This document shows, in pieces, positions 41,365-49,662 of a stretch of 64,000 nt of DNA; the first letter of the stretch is position 1, and every line of letters begins with the position of its first letter. Source of the stretch: Flammeovirgaceae bacterium UBA7330 (GTDB lineage Bacteria; Bacteroidota; Bacteroidia; Cytophagales; Cyclobacteriaceae); contig DKPQ01000011.1 in NCBI GenBank assembly GCA_002471275.1, positions 1 to 64,000 of the forward strand, written 5' to 3'. The notes beneath the pieces were generated by a model. The model saw only the letters and a list, made by a program, of their open reading frames with translations. It was not told the DNA's origin and made no database searches. The position numbers were made by a program, and so were the translations under genes.

Positions 41365-42939
41365 GTGAAAAAAAGCATTTTAATCAAAAGTCAGGTAATG
41401 GTTTATCTGGCTTTTTTTATGTTCTCATGCGGGACTTCAAATAAGGGTTCACAACAACAAGCCCCTAATATTATTTTTATCCTTACTGATGACCAGGGAT
41501 GGACACATACCTCTCACCGCGCAGACCCGAACATACCGGAGTCACAAAGTGATTTCTATGAAACACCCAACATGGATCTGATGGTAGAGAGAGGTATATT
41601 ATTTACCCAGGGCTATGCCCCCAACCCTATTTGTTCCCCCACCAGAAACAGTCTGATGTTAGGTCAAAATGCTGCGAGACACATTTACAACAAGGATTAC
41701 GACTGGTATAAAAAGACAGCAGACTGGCTCACCATACCAAAGGCCATCAAGATGGCTAATCCTGATTATAGAACGGCTCACTTTGGTAAATGGCACATTG
41801 CGATGGTACCCAAAGATGCAGGCTTTGATGTAGATGATGGGATGCCTTCTAATGGAGGAGGAGAGATCTTTGGAGATGGTTACCTGGATGCCAAACAATA
41901 TACAAAGCCAAGCAAAAATTATCTCGAACAAAACAATATACCCAATCCCACCAACGCTCGTAGTGCAGGAAAGCCCAGTGCCTACTGGAGTGATGAAAAT
42001 CCCAAGGACATTTTTGGGATTACCCGAAAGGCACAGGACTTCATGACAAAGAGCATGGAGGAGGGGAAGCCCTTCTACGTGCAGCTTTCACACTTCGCCA
42101 CGCACCTTTCTTTGGTTTCGCAAAAGGAGACTTATGAATATTTCAGGGACAAACAAGCGGGTGAGCGTCATACCAATCCTGAATTTGCGGCCATGCTCAA
42201 AGACCTGGACACGGGTATCGGGATGATCCTGGATTTTGTAAAGGAGCAGGGTATCGAAGACAACACCTATATCTTTTTGATGGGTGACAATGGAGGTAGG
42301 ACCACATTGAATCAAATCGCTGTGATTGGTGAGGATAAAGCATTGATAGAAGCCAGGTATTCTACCCAACATGATCGCAACATACCATTGAAAGACGGGA
42401 AACATTCATTTTATGAGGGTGGCCTTCGGGTACCTTTCCTGGCGATGGGACCTGGTGTACAGGCTGCCAGAGTGGTGGATACCCCGGTGACAGGACTGGA
42501 CCTGTTGCCAACATTTGCTGAGTTGGCGGGTCATTCCGGCCCCTTCCCGGAATCAATTGATGGAGGAAGCCTGGTCAATCTCATTCAAGACGAGACAGTT
42601 GACAAAGTAGAAAGAAACAGTGAGTCGCTTTATTTCCACCAGGCTTCTCATCGTAAGCCCAGGAGTGCTATCCGCAAAGGAGATTATAAGCTGATCAAAT
42701 ACTGGATAGAAGAGCCCAGGTATGAGCATTCGCCTAAAGTTGAGTTGTATAATCTCCAAAATGACCTGGGAGAGACAACTGATCTTTCAAAACAGCTACC
42801 GGATCTGACCAAAGACCTGGAGTCGGAACTGGTCGGTTTTCTATCACGGGTAGAAGCGGAAACAGGTGAACGGGATATAGAAGGTGCTTACTATCGCCTC
42901 TTGGACGACCTTGGACTTAGAAATAATGATGATGAATAA
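41365..42939 (+). CDS. Sulfatase, lipoprotein type
   Basis: A 524-aa type I sulfatase removing sulfate esters from an organic substrate, probably a glycan. GTG start at 41365, 12 bases after the small-subunit stop. It is a signal-peptide lipoprotein with lipobox MFSC, lipidated Cys22. The catalytic signature is CSPTR at 90-94, where C90 would be converted to formylglycine by an external maturase not in the window; metal-site residues are visible in FILTDDQG, HFGKWH and MGDNGG. At 524 aa it is of family size. The second sulfatase follows with an overlapping start. Confidence 0.93.
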   Translation: MKKSILIKSQVMVYLAFFMFSCGTSNKGSQQQAPNIIFILTDDQGWTHTSHRADPNIPESQSDFYETPNMDLMVERGILFTQGYAPNPICSPTRNSLMLGQNAARHIYNKDYDWYKKTADWLTIPKAIKMANPDYRTAHFGKWHIAMVPKDAGFDVDDGMPSNGGGEIFGDGYLDAKQYTKPSKNYLEQNNIPNPTNARSAGKPSAYWSDENPKDIFGITRKAQDFMTKSMEEGKPFYVQLSHFATHLSLVSQKETYEYFRDKQAGERHTNPEFAAMLKDLDTGIGMILDFVKEQGIEDNTYIFLMGDNGGRTTLNQIAVIGEDKALIEARYSTQHDRNIPLKDGKHSFYEGGLRVPFLAMGPGVQAARVVDTPVTGLDLLPTFAELAGHSGPFPESIDGGSLVNLIQDETVDKVERNSESLYFHQASHRKPRSAIRKGDYKLIKYWIEEPRYEHSPKVELYNLQNDLGETTDLSKQLPDLTKDLESELVGFLSRVEAETGERDIEGAYYRLLDDLGLRNNDDE

Positions 42940-44269
42940 CTTTTTGAAGACCCTTTTTGCCCTAACCTTATTTTTTGAAGCACTTCTGACCCATGCAGCA
43001 GACAAACCCAATGTGATCATTATCTACACCGATGATCAGGGAACCGTGGACATGAATGCCTTCGGTGCCAAAGACCTGGTCACCCCCAACATGGACCGTA
43101 TTGCCAAAAGTGGGATCCGGTTTACACAGTTTTACGCCTCTCCGATATGCTCCCCCTCCAGGGCTTCATTGCTCACAGGAAAGACACCACAACGAGCCGG
43201 TTGTCCGGGAAATGCAGGTGCTTCCCTGGAGAGTATGCGAGGTGTTCCCGGAAGCCAGTATACCATGGCGGAGATGTTTAAGGATGCAGGCTATCGGACG
43301 GCCCATATTGGTAAGTGGCACCTGGGTTACCAACCGGATATGCTCCCCAATGCGCAGGGATTTGACTATTCTTTTGGTCATCTCGTTGGATGTATAGACA
43401 ACTATTCTCACTTCTATTTTTGGAATGGGCCGAACAGACATGACCTGTTCCGCAATGGCGAGGAGATCCATCTGCCGGGTGAGTTTTTCCCTGATTTGAT
43501 GGTCAAAGAGGCCAGCCAATTCTTGGAGCAAAACAAGGAAGAGCCCTTTTTTATGTACTTCGCCATGAATATGCCGCATTATCCTTATCAGGGAGATGAA
43601 AAATGGTTGAAATATTATGAAGAGAAAGGAGTGGCTTATCCTAGAGACCTCTATGCAGCCTTTCTTTCAACACAGGATGATCGAATCGGCATGCTACTGG
43701 AAAAACTGGATGAGCTGGGGCTGACCGAAAATACCATTATTGTTTTGCAATCCGACAATGGTCACTCCACAGAGGAAAGGGCACACCATGGCGGCGGAAG
43801 TGCCGGACCTTATCGGGGAGCCAAACAATGTGTGTTTGAAGGAGGGATCAGGGTGCCTGCTGCCATCAGCTGGCCGGCTGAGATCCCCGGAGGTCAGGTG
43901 AGAGATCAGTTTGCCGTGAATACCGACTGGCTGCCAACTCTTGCTGACCTGTGTGAGATTAAGCTGGACAGAAAAGAACTGGATGGTAAGAGCCTGGTGG
44001 ATCTGATCAAAGATGAAAAGACGAAAACAAAGCATAAGGATGGCTATTGCTGGTCGTACAATAAGATGTGGGTGGCCAGAAAGGGAAAGTGGAAGCTGAT
44101 TGGGAATCCTTATGATACAAGTGACAGGGATTATGAATTCGAAGAGAAACTGTTTTTGGCCAACCTGGAAGAAGACCTGGGTGAACAAGTCAACCTCGCC
44201 GGCAAGTATCCAAAAGTGGTGACCGAGCTGGAGAAGCAATACGCGGAGTGGCTGAAAGAAATAGATTGA
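42926..44269 (+). CDS. Sulfatase, secreted
   Basis: A second type I sulfatase, 447 aa from the first of three consecutive Met codons (42926, 42929, 42932), giving an overlap of up to 14 bases with the first; a longer reading to 42884 would overlap more and spoil the signal peptide. Signal peptide FLKTLFALTLFFEALLTHA, then IIIYTDDQG, CSPSR (75-79) with the formylglycine cysteine C75, HIGKWHLGYQ, and LQSDNGHSTEERAHHGGGS. Different from the first sulfatase by substrate loops, so the pair probably removes two different sulfate groups. No PUL-type SusCD genes are nearby. Confidence 0.93.
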   Translation: MMMNNFLKTLFALTLFFEALLTHAADKPNVIIIYTDDQGTVDMNAFGAKDLVTPNMDRIAKSGIRFTQFYASPICSPSRASLLTGKTPQRAGCPGNAGASLESMRGVPGSQYTMAEMFKDAGYRTAHIGKWHLGYQPDMLPNAQGFDYSFGHLVGCIDNYSHFYFWNGPNRHDLFRNGEEIHLPGEFFPDLMVKEASQFLEQNKEEPFFMYFAMNMPHYPYQGDEKWLKYYEEKGVAYPRDLYAAFLSTQDDRIGMLLEKLDELGLTENTIIVLQSDNGHSTEERAHHGGGSAGPYRGAKQCVFEGGIRVPAAISWPAEIPGGQVRDQFAVNTDWLPTLADLCEIKLDRKELDGKSLVDLIKDEKTKTKHKDGYCWSYNKMWVARKGKWKLIGNPYDTSDRDYEFEEKLFLANLEEDLGEQVNLAGKYPKVVTELEKQYAEWLKEID

Positions 44270-44286
44270 ATAATTCAAATACAATA

Positions 44287-45051
44287 ATGATAAGACCTTA
44301 CATCCTCAAAGAGACCAACTGGAAAGACATAAAAGCGCATCAGTACGAACTAGCAGTCCTGCCCTGGGGAGCCACTGAAACCCATAATTATCATTTGCCC
44401 TATGGCACGGATGTGTACGAAGGTGATGCCATAGCAGCTGAAAGTGCGCGTATTGCCTGGGAAAAAAAGGCGAAGGTGGTGGTGTTGCCAACCATACCTT
44501 TTGGGGTCAATACCGGTCAAAGGGACATCTACCTGGATATGAATATCTATCCAAGCACCCAGATGGCTATCCTGAAGGATGTTTGTGAGGTGTTGAGTAC
44601 CCATGGTATTAAAAAACTGATGATTCTGAATAGCCACGGAGGAAATGACTGGAAGTCGATAGTGAGGGAATTGGGCACTATCTATCCGGAGATGTATATC
44701 TGTGTCACAGATTGGTTTAAGTCTATGGACCGGACAAAATATTTTGATGATCCAGGGGATCATGCCGACGAGATGGAAACGAGCCTGATCATGTACCTGA
44801 AACCAGATTTGGTCCTACCAAAAGAAACCTGGGGTGATGGCAAAGAAAAGAAACACCGGATCAAAGCTTTTTCGGAGGGCTGGGCCTGGTCGGAGCGGAG
44901 ATGGTCCAAAGTTTCTGCTGATACAGGGATCGGCGATCCAAAAGCATCCAGTGCTGAAAAAGGAAAAGCCTTTTTTGATGCCGTCTGCCAGAAGATGGGG
45001 CAGCTGTTCGTAGATCTGTGCGCCCTGGACCAGGACGATATTTATGAATAG
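44287..45051 (+). CDS. Creatininase-family amidohydrolase
   Basis: A 254-aa metal hydrolase starting at ATG 44287, 17 bases after the sulfatase stop; an earlier in-frame start at 44248 would overlap that gene. Family motifs: LPWGATETHNYHLPYGTD with the metal-binding Glu, His and Asp, LNSHGGND, and HADEMETSLIMYL. Members hydrolyse cyclic amides and related bonds (creatinine, mycofactocin, FAPy deformylation). The role in a sulfatase/oxidase cluster is unknown; it may open a lactam or lactone produced by the preceding oxidoreductases (inference). Last gene of the series. Confidence 0.9.
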   Translation: MIRPYILKETNWKDIKAHQYELAVLPWGATETHNYHLPYGTDVYEGDAIAAESARIAWEKKAKVVVLPTIPFGVNTGQRDIYLDMNIYPSTQMAILKDVCEVLSTHGIKKLMILNSHGGNDWKSIVRELGTIYPEMYICVTDWFKSMDRTKYFDDPGDHADEMETSLIMYLKPDLVLPKETWGDGKEKKHRIKAFSEGWAWSERRWSKVSADTGIGDPKASSAEKGKAFFDAVCQKMGQLFVDLCALDQDDIYE

Positions 45052-45084
45052 TACCTGAACATCATAACGGTGTTTTAGCATTCG

Positions 45085-45309
45085 TTATTCAATTACCAGT
45101 TTAAAGTGTTTGCCCAATCCAGCTTCCACTATTTTCCGAAATGTCGATAGTTCAACGTCAGTTCTGTTATTCTCAAGTCTGGAAATGTAAAATCTTGATG
45201 TTCCACTGCGTTCAGCCAGTTGTTCCTGTGTCAGTCCGGCTTTAATCCTGGCTGTTTTGATCAAGTTGCCAAATCTTTCTGACTCCTCCGGATCAACTGG
45301 TTCACTCAA
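45085..45309 (-). CDS. Small XRE-family helix-turn-helix protein
   Basis: A 74-aa DNA-binding protein: ARIKAGLTQEQLAERSGTSRFYISRLENNRTDVELSTFRKI is a full XRE helix-turn-helix, followed by GLGKHFKLVIE, the usual ending of HigA-like antitoxins in Bacteroidota. The start is a TTG at 45307-45309; the frame stays open only 13 codons further and contains no ATG, so it may be truncated or decayed at the 5' end. No toxin gene is adjacent. A REP hairpin lies just upstream (45360-45384). Confidence 0.7.
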   Translation of the reverse strand: MSEPVDPEESERFGNLIKTARIKAGLTQEQLAERSGTSRFYISRLENNRTDVELSTFRKIVEAGLGKHFKLVIE

Positions 45310-45359
45310 TCGATAAAGTTCATCTGGACTTAATTCGTATGGATGTTATTCTCTTCCCC

Positions 45360-45384
45360 TCAGAGTCCCTTCGGTGACTCTGAT
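45360..45384. repeat. REP hairpin, ATCAGAGTC family (outlier position)
   Basis: TCAGAGTC...GACTCTGA with CCTTCGGT loop, the only member of this family seen right of 27000. Confidence 0.75.
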
Positions 45385-45445
45385 TGGTGGTCGAGACTTA
45401 TCAGCAGAACGTCCAATCCATACCAAAACCGAACAACCAAACATC

Positions 45446-45497
45446 CTGATTTCTGATTTCTGATTCCTGATTCCTGACTTCTGACTTCTGACTCCTG
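45446..45497. repeat. 7-bp tandem repeat at the end of a gene
   Basis: Seven units CTGAYTY (two CTGATTT, two CTGATTC, two CTGACTT, one CTGACTC) and a partial CTG. It lies 5 bases beyond the stop codon of the minus-strand gene at 45503-45979. Variants are paired in order, as if the array grew by doubling. Confidence 0.82.
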
Positions 45498-45502
45498 CTA
45501 TC

Positions 45503-45979
45503 TCATTCCTTAATCACCACCCCGGCAAACTCCTTGGCCCAGGCCATCAGCGCTTCCTTTTGAGCATCTGTTAGCTCAGCTTCCTCATGCATGTTTACAT
45601 AAGAGGATAGTGGCATCTCACCTTCTTCCAGTACCTCCTGAATGTCCTTGAGTACACGCAGTTTGGATCTTTTGTCCAGGAAGGCCCACTCTGAGAAATT
45701 GAGTTCTTCACGACCATGGTTGATGTGGCGATACAGGAACCACGAAACAGGAGCTATCGATGCATACCATGGGTATTGGGTTTCCATGGAGTGGCAGTCG
45801 TAACAGGCCGATTTGAGCATATCCGAAATCTCGGGAGATATATTAGCAACTTGCAGTATATCTCCCGGGTTTTCGGTTGTCGTAGCTGGTCGCTCCGGTC
45901 CTACAAATTGCAGGATAGAGAGAAAGACCAGTATGACAATAAGGATATATTTAGTTTTTTTACTCACCCAATGCAGCAT
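45503..45979 (-). CDS. Haem-binding domain protein (Haem_bd), membrane-anchored
   Basis: A 158-aa protein with an N-terminal membrane helix (YILIVILVFLSILQFVG), an exported Haem_bd domain with one c-type haem motif CYDCH, then the family blocks YPWYASIAPVSWFLYRHINHGREELNFSEW and EGEMPLSSYVNMHEEAELTDAQKEALMAW. It overlaps the upstream gene by 20 bases if started at 45979; a GTG at 45967 would reduce this to 8. Probably an electron carrier or sensor in the periplasm, paired with the protein encoded directly upstream. Confidence 0.9.
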   Translation of the reverse strand: MLHWVSKKTKYILIVILVFLSILQFVGPERPATTTENPGDILQVANISPEISDMLKSACYDCHSMETQYPWYASIAPVSWFLYRHINHGREELNFSEWAFLDKRSKLRVLKDIQEVLEEGEMPLSSYVNMHEEAELTDAQKEALMAWAKEFAGVVIKE

Positions 45980-46376
45980 TGGTCGTCGACTCAGCCCAGC
46001 CTTTGAGTAGGGCTACTTCATCATCAGTCAACTTCAGATTAGGGTATTTTTCGATCATTTTGGCAGGTGGCATTTCACCTTCATCCAAAACTTCTATCAC
46101 TTCATCAAGTTTAGCTACAAGGTCTGCAGGTTCCATGTATTGAAGCTTTACCCACATCAGTTTGTCTTTGGCTTTGTCACTTTTGCCGCTGGGAGAATGA
46201 CAGCCCAAACATTTGTTGGTAATGAGTGTCATTACGTCCATTGGATATGCTCCGAGCAGTTGAGTAGAATCTGCCAGAAGGACTTTGGTTTTTTCAGGTC
46301 CGCCCTGGGCAGATGCTTCTTGTGAGTAAAAGCACGCAAATAACACGATACAAAGGGTAAATAGTAATTTTTTCAT
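45960..46376 (-). CDS. Secreted single-haem c-type protein (Haem_bd-like)
   Basis: A 138-aa periplasmic protein with signal peptide (FTLCIVLFACFYSQEASA) and one haem c motif CLGCH (context ITNKCLGCHSPSGKS). The C-terminal half (VIEVLDEGEMPPAKMIEKYP, LTDDEVALLKGWAEST) parallels that of the downstream gene, so the two are diverged relatives. Expressed together with it through overlapping reading frames. The lysine-rich SGKSDKAKDK stretch is typical of related proteins. Confidence 0.88.
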   Translation of the reverse strand: MKKLLFTLCIVLFACFYSQEASAQGGPEKTKVLLADSTQLLGAYPMDVMTLITNKCLGCHSPSGKSDKAKDKLMWVKLQYMEPADLVAKLDEVIEVLDEGEMPPAKMIEKYPNLKLTDDEVALLKGWAESTTNAALGE

Positions 46377-46672
46377 ATGAATATGGTATTTAGGTGATTC
46401 TAAAATTAATTAAAAGTTGGTAAATAATGATGTCTATAAAATTAAACTCCATTTTTTTAAACAAAAAGTAGCATTTATTCAACATAGGAGGGATTGGGTA
46501 CTTTTTTACCCTTATGTTTTCTTCCTGATTCCCGTTTGGTAAATTCAGGCCCACGGATCAAATCATTTAGCCGTTCTTCCTGCCCGAAACTCCCGGGAGC
46601 GCAGATACGTTGTGAATCTCCGAAGCTATGAGAAAGCCAGGATCCCAAAATATAACATTCATAAGCTAGAAA
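46377..46672. other. Divergent intergenic region
   Basis: Separates the haem gene pair (-) from the CNNM gene (+) and must carry both promoters. I see no clear TAnnTTTG box, no repeats of the families above and no small ORF worth naming. Confidence 0.4.
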
Positions 46673-47716
46673 ATGGTCTTACTTCTAATATACTTATTCA
46701 TTGCATTGTTTGTATCGTTCCTATGCTCTATTATGGAAGCAGTCCTGCTTTCCACCCCGGTGTTTTATTTGAAAACTAAACAGGAGCAAGGAATGAAGAG
46801 TGCCGGGATCATGATAAAGCAAAAAGAAAACATAGATCGGCCGCTTGCTGCCATACTCTCGGTTAATACAATTGCCCATACTGTGGGAGCTGCAGGTGTG
46901 GGAGCCCAGGCCAATATAGTATTTGGAGAAGTCTATTTTGGGGTGGTGTCCGCTGTACTAACACTGCTTATTTTATTGATCTCTGAAATTATCCCCAAAA
47001 CCCTGGGAGCCACTTATAGCAAGGAGCTATTTGCCATTTCTGCCAGAATTATTGAAGTGATGATCTTTCTCACGACTCCACTGGTTGCAGTATCTTCTTT
47101 CCTTACAAAACTATTGTCCCGAAAAGAGCAGGTGTTGACCACCAGCAGAGAAGAAATTTCTGCGCTGGCCAGTATTGGCACAGAAGAAGGGATTTTTGCT
47201 GATAAAGAGAACAAGATCATTCAGAATCTTATCAAGCTTAAAAACATTAGGGTTTCAGATGTGATGACCCCAAGAGTTGTGGTGGTCACAGCCAATGAAG
47301 AGATGACTGTCAGGGAGTTTTTGTCTAACAAAGAATTTCTGCATTTTTCCAGAATCCCTGTTTACCAGATACAAATGGAACATATTACCGGTTATGTCGT
47401 CAGAGCCCATGTGTTTGAAAAACTGGCAGAAAATCAATTGGACCTGAAATTGAAAGACATTAAAAGAGAGATCCTGACTTTTCCTGTATCCAAAACATTG
47501 TTTGATGCCTGGGATGAAATGCTGATAAAACACGAACACATTTCACTCATTATTGATGAATATGGGGGCATGGATGGAATCACTACCCTGGAGGATATAT
47601 TTGAATCACTCCTTGGTTCTGAAATCATTGACGAAACAGACAAGGTTGAGGATATGCGGCGCCTCGCCCTCGAAAGATGGAAGAAGAAACGAAAAAAATA
47701 CGATTTGCTTAAGTAA
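46673..47716 (+). CDS. CNNM-domain membrane protein with CBS pair (CorC/HlyC-like, short form)
   Basis: A 347-aa protein of the CNNM/CorB group, implicated in Mg2+ or Co2+ transport. An N-terminal DUF21/CNNM domain with three to four helices (LFIALFVSFLCSIMEAVLLS, then ISEIIPKTLGATYS) is followed by a linker with GTEEGIFADKENKIIQNL and two CBS domains (VMTPRVVVVTANE..., then LIIDEYGGMDGITTLEDIFE). The CorC_HlyC C-terminal domain found in longer relatives is absent; the protein ends in a basic tail. Alone on its transcript; a terminator-like stem follows. Confidence 0.92.
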   Translation: MVLLLIYLFIALFVSFLCSIMEAVLLSTPVFYLKTKQEQGMKSAGIMIKQKENIDRPLAAILSVNTIAHTVGAAGVGAQANIVFGEVYFGVVSAVLTLLILLISEIIPKTLGATYSKELFAISARIIEVMIFLTTPLVAVSSFLTKLLSRKEQVLTTSREEISALASIGTEEGIFADKENKIIQNLIKLKNIRVSDVMTPRVVVVTANEEMTVREFLSNKEFLHFSRIPVYQIQMEHITGYVVRAHVFEKLAENQLDLKLKDIKREILTFPVSKTLFDAWDEMLIKHEHISLIIDEYGGMDGITTLEDIFESLLGSEIIDETDKVEDMRRLALERWKKKRKKYDLLK

Positions 47717-47784
47717 GCGTACTTATGCTTTTGACATCGCCTTAACCTGATTGACCAATTACTGTCGTTTGCAACTGTAAGACC

Positions 47785-47836
47785 ACTGGTTTTTAAATCC
47801 AACCATTCTTTTATGATTATCTTTATAAAAACCAGT
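47785..47836. terminator. Inverted repeat, possible terminator
   Basis: ACTGGTTTTTA (47785-47795) pairs with TAAAAACCAGT (47826-47836) over a 30-base loop and is followed by TTTC. It lies between the CNNM gene and the next gene on the same strand. Confidence 0.5.
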
Positions 47837-47882
47837 TTTCAATGCAGTAAAGCTGGCTGTTCTCAGACAAATGATTTATCGA

Positions 47883-48347
47883 ATGAAGAAGTACTGGTTT
47901 ACTGGGTCTGGCTACATTGAAAGTGATTTTCAAAACCTGAAGAAGGCCATAGTGGATCATGGGAAGTTTTATGAAGGCGTCACCAGAAATATGTCTGGTA
48001 TAACAGGTGCCAGGCTTCTTGAACAGGGAGCAGATCATTTGAGCATCGAAACCAATGAAGGCATCATGAACCGGACAAGTATCAAAAAAGAATTCAAGCC
48101 GGAGGTGATATCGATCGCATTCGATGAAGAATATAAGGCTGGGAAAATAATTAAAGTGAGCTCACATTTCCTGCATGAATTTACTGTTAATGGGGCTGGA
48201 ATAAAACATCATATCACCATTAGTGATGTAAGGGCTTCGGGGGTTCTGGGCTTTTTTTATAGGGTTTTTGCCCGCAACAATATCGGAAAAATTTTGCTGG
48301 GTGCTCACAAAAGGTATCTCGAAGAATTGAAGGATAGAGATGTCTAA
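47883..48347 (+). CDS. Conserved hypothetical protein, possibly SRPBCC-like
   Basis: A 154-aa soluble protein from the ATG at 47883 (MKKYWFTGSGYIES); an ATG at 47871 gives four more residues. A mixed beta/alpha pattern (LEQGADHLSIETNEGIMNRT; KVSSHFLHEFTVNGAGIKHHITISDV) and a C-terminal amphipathic helix (GKILLGAHKRYLEELKD) recall START/SRPBCC domains that bind small lipids, but no diagnostic motif is visible. Convergent with 48349-48750, with only one base between the two stops. Confidence 0.65.
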   Translation: MKKYWFTGSGYIESDFQNLKKAIVDHGKFYEGVTRNMSGITGARLLEQGADHLSIETNEGIMNRTSIKKEFKPEVISIAFDEEYKAGKIIKVSSHFLHEFTVNGAGIKHHITISDVRASGVLGFFYRVFARNNIGKILLGAHKRYLEELKDRDV

Positions 48348-48348
48348 T

Positions 48349-48750
48349 TCAAATCCACTGAAGTTTTCCTGCTTTTCGTGCTGATCGCAGAATCAGCAAA
48401 AACGGAATCCACCAAATAAAGTCGTTCGTGAATAAAGTGTAAATGAACTCAAAAGACACCTTTCCTGATAAGTAGTTGATCAGAAAACCCAATGGACCAA
48501 AGATCTTTCCGAGGAGCCCGACAGCTACAATTGGCCAGTGAACTAAGGGATTCTGAGCAGCCCACCAATATCCAAAACCGTAGACACCGATCACCATCCC
48601 CATGCCTTGCCAAACCAATTCATGGTTAATGGGGTCCATGCCTGTCCATTCAAAGAATTGTTGGGGGAATAATACCACCCAGGCACCCCAAATGAGGTTA
48701 TATACTGCTGCTATCCGAAGGACATTTTTCATCCAGTCTTGCCTATTCAT
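48349..48750 (-). CDS. Four-helix membrane protein of unknown function
   Basis: A 133-aa integral membrane protein: about four helices (VLRIAAVYNLIWGAWVVLF; GMGMVIGVYGFGYWWAA; PIVAVGLLGKIFGPLGF; DFIWWIPFLLILRSA). Tryptophan-rich with conserved-looking Asn/Asp (FFEWTGMDPINHE). Similar small proteins are sometimes labelled alkyl hydroperoxide reductase, without basis. It lies 12 bases after another four-helix membrane protein gene on the same strand, probably cotranscribed. Confidence 0.75.
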   Translation of the reverse strand: MNRQDWMKNVLRIAAVYNLIWGAWVVLFPQQFFEWTGMDPINHELVWQGMGMVIGVYGFGYWWAAQNPLVHWPIVAVGLLGKIFGPLGFLINYLSGKVSFEFIYTLFTNDFIWWIPFLLILRSARKAGKLQWI

Positions 48751-48762
48751 TCCAAACCTTTG

Positions 48763-49170
48763 TTAAATGATGAACGCTATTAAGCTTAATCCGAAAACCA
48801 CATTCCACAATATCGTTCGGTACCAATTCAAATGGACCAACGTTTTTGCTGCTTTTAAACTCTCTTCTTGTCTTGTTATCTGATTGTGGAGAGGCACGGC
48901 TTCCCCAAATGTAATTGCCCAAAGTAGCGCAATGATGATTGCATTGATAATACTGATCATACTTTGATTAACCCATAAGTAATAAGCATGGATAAGGAGC
49001 TGCGCACTCATCAAGGGGATCACTATCACAGAGATTGTTGCAGTATATCTTTTGTGCCAGTCATTCAATTCTTCTTCTGAATAGAAGCTGAAGGCAGGAT
49101 ACACGATCAGCTGCGTCATCCAAATGAGGATGACCATGCCAAAGTCAACAAGTAGCATGAGGATTTCCAT
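48763..49170 (-). CDS. Four-helix membrane protein, first of a pair
   Basis: A 135-aa protein with four hydrophobic helices (MLLVDFGMVILIWMTQLIVY; ATISVIVIPLMSAQLLIHAY; ISIINAIIIALLWAITFG; WYRTILWNVVFGLSLIAFII). A conserved-looking WHKRY sits after the first helix and HNQITRQEESLKAAKTLVHLNW between the last two. The layout recalls small conserved membrane families of unknown function in Bacteroidota and Planctomycetes. Upstream (49171-49463) is a non-coding region toward the divergent sulfur operon, with nothing recognised in it. Confidence 0.75.
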   Translation of the reverse strand: MEILMLLVDFGMVILIWMTQLIVYPAFSFYSEEELNDWHKRYTATISVIVIPLMSAQLLIHAYYLWVNQSMISIINAIIIALLWAITFGEAVPLHNQITRQEESLKAAKTLVHLNWYRTILWNVVFGLSLIAFII

Positions 49171-49463
49171 GTATTCGATGGTAACCCTTACTTAACCCAA
49201 ATGTTAGCCAACTTGTTTATGGCCTTTTTTGAGCATTTGTAAGAGGGTCAACTATTTCATTCATCAGACATGGGATGATTTTTCTGATTTCAGTGACCTG
49301 TTTCACTAAAGTTCATCTAAGGTTAAGGATATAACTGTTGAACCAAACCACTCCATTTCACGTTTATTTATGCAACCATACATTCATTCTTAAGGTTTTT
49401 CAACAAATATTTTGAAATTCGGATCTTAAGCCTGAGTTTTGTGGTTACAATTCAATTAGTGAA

Positions 49464-49585
49464 TAATTGATTTATAAAGAAGTGCTGAGAGACAGGCTCT
49501 ATGAAGCACTAGCAACCTGGCCCCCCAAAGGAAAAGGTGCTAACTCCTGTCCCCGATAGATATCGGGGAGCATATGAATTAATTG
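49464..49585 (+). ncRNA. SAM-I (S box) riboswitch of the sulfur operon
   Basis: All core elements of SAM-I are visible. P1: TAATTGATTTATA (49464-49476) pairs with TATGAATTAATTG (49573-49585) in 13 pairs, counting G-T wobbles. P2: AGTGCT and AGCACT enclose GAGAGACAGGCTCTATGA, followed by the conserved AGCAACC. The conserved AAGGTGCTAACTCC follows, then a hairpin CCCCGATAGATATCGGGG. It lies about 120 bases before metZ. SAM-I normally lowers expression when SAM is plentiful. No T-run terminator follows, so control is probably at translation or through the leader peptide region. Confidence 0.9.
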
Positions 49586-49587
49586 AG

Positions 49588-49662
49588 ATGAAAAAAGACA
49601 CACTTTACTCAGAAATTTCCAGGACGTATTCGTCTGTATTTTCTTGTTGTTGCTGCTGCTGA
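49588..49662 (+). CDS. Poly-cysteine leader peptide (24 codons)
   Basis: ATG 49588 to TGA 49660-49662 encodes a 24-residue peptide: MKKDTLYSEISR, then TYSSVFS, then five cysteines (TGT TGT TGC TGC TGC) immediately before the stop. It begins two bases after P1 of the SAM-I riboswitch and stops 46 bases before the metZ ATG. The composition is not expected by chance, and the operon makes sulfide and uses it for methionine and cysteine, so a ribosome stalling on cysteine codons when Cys-tRNA is low is a natural regulator. Poly-cysteine leader ORFs upstream of sulfur genes are known in mycobacteria. No strong downstream terminator is visible; only weak stems GTAAT/ATTAC (49668-49672 with 49685-49689). 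Confidence 0.72.
   Translation: MKKDTLYSEISRTYSSVFSCCCCC

Noticed and set aside
47871..47882. Earlier start codon for the SRPBCC-like gene
   Set aside because: Both ATGs are possible; the second gives the cleaner N-terminus, and nothing in the sequence favours the first.
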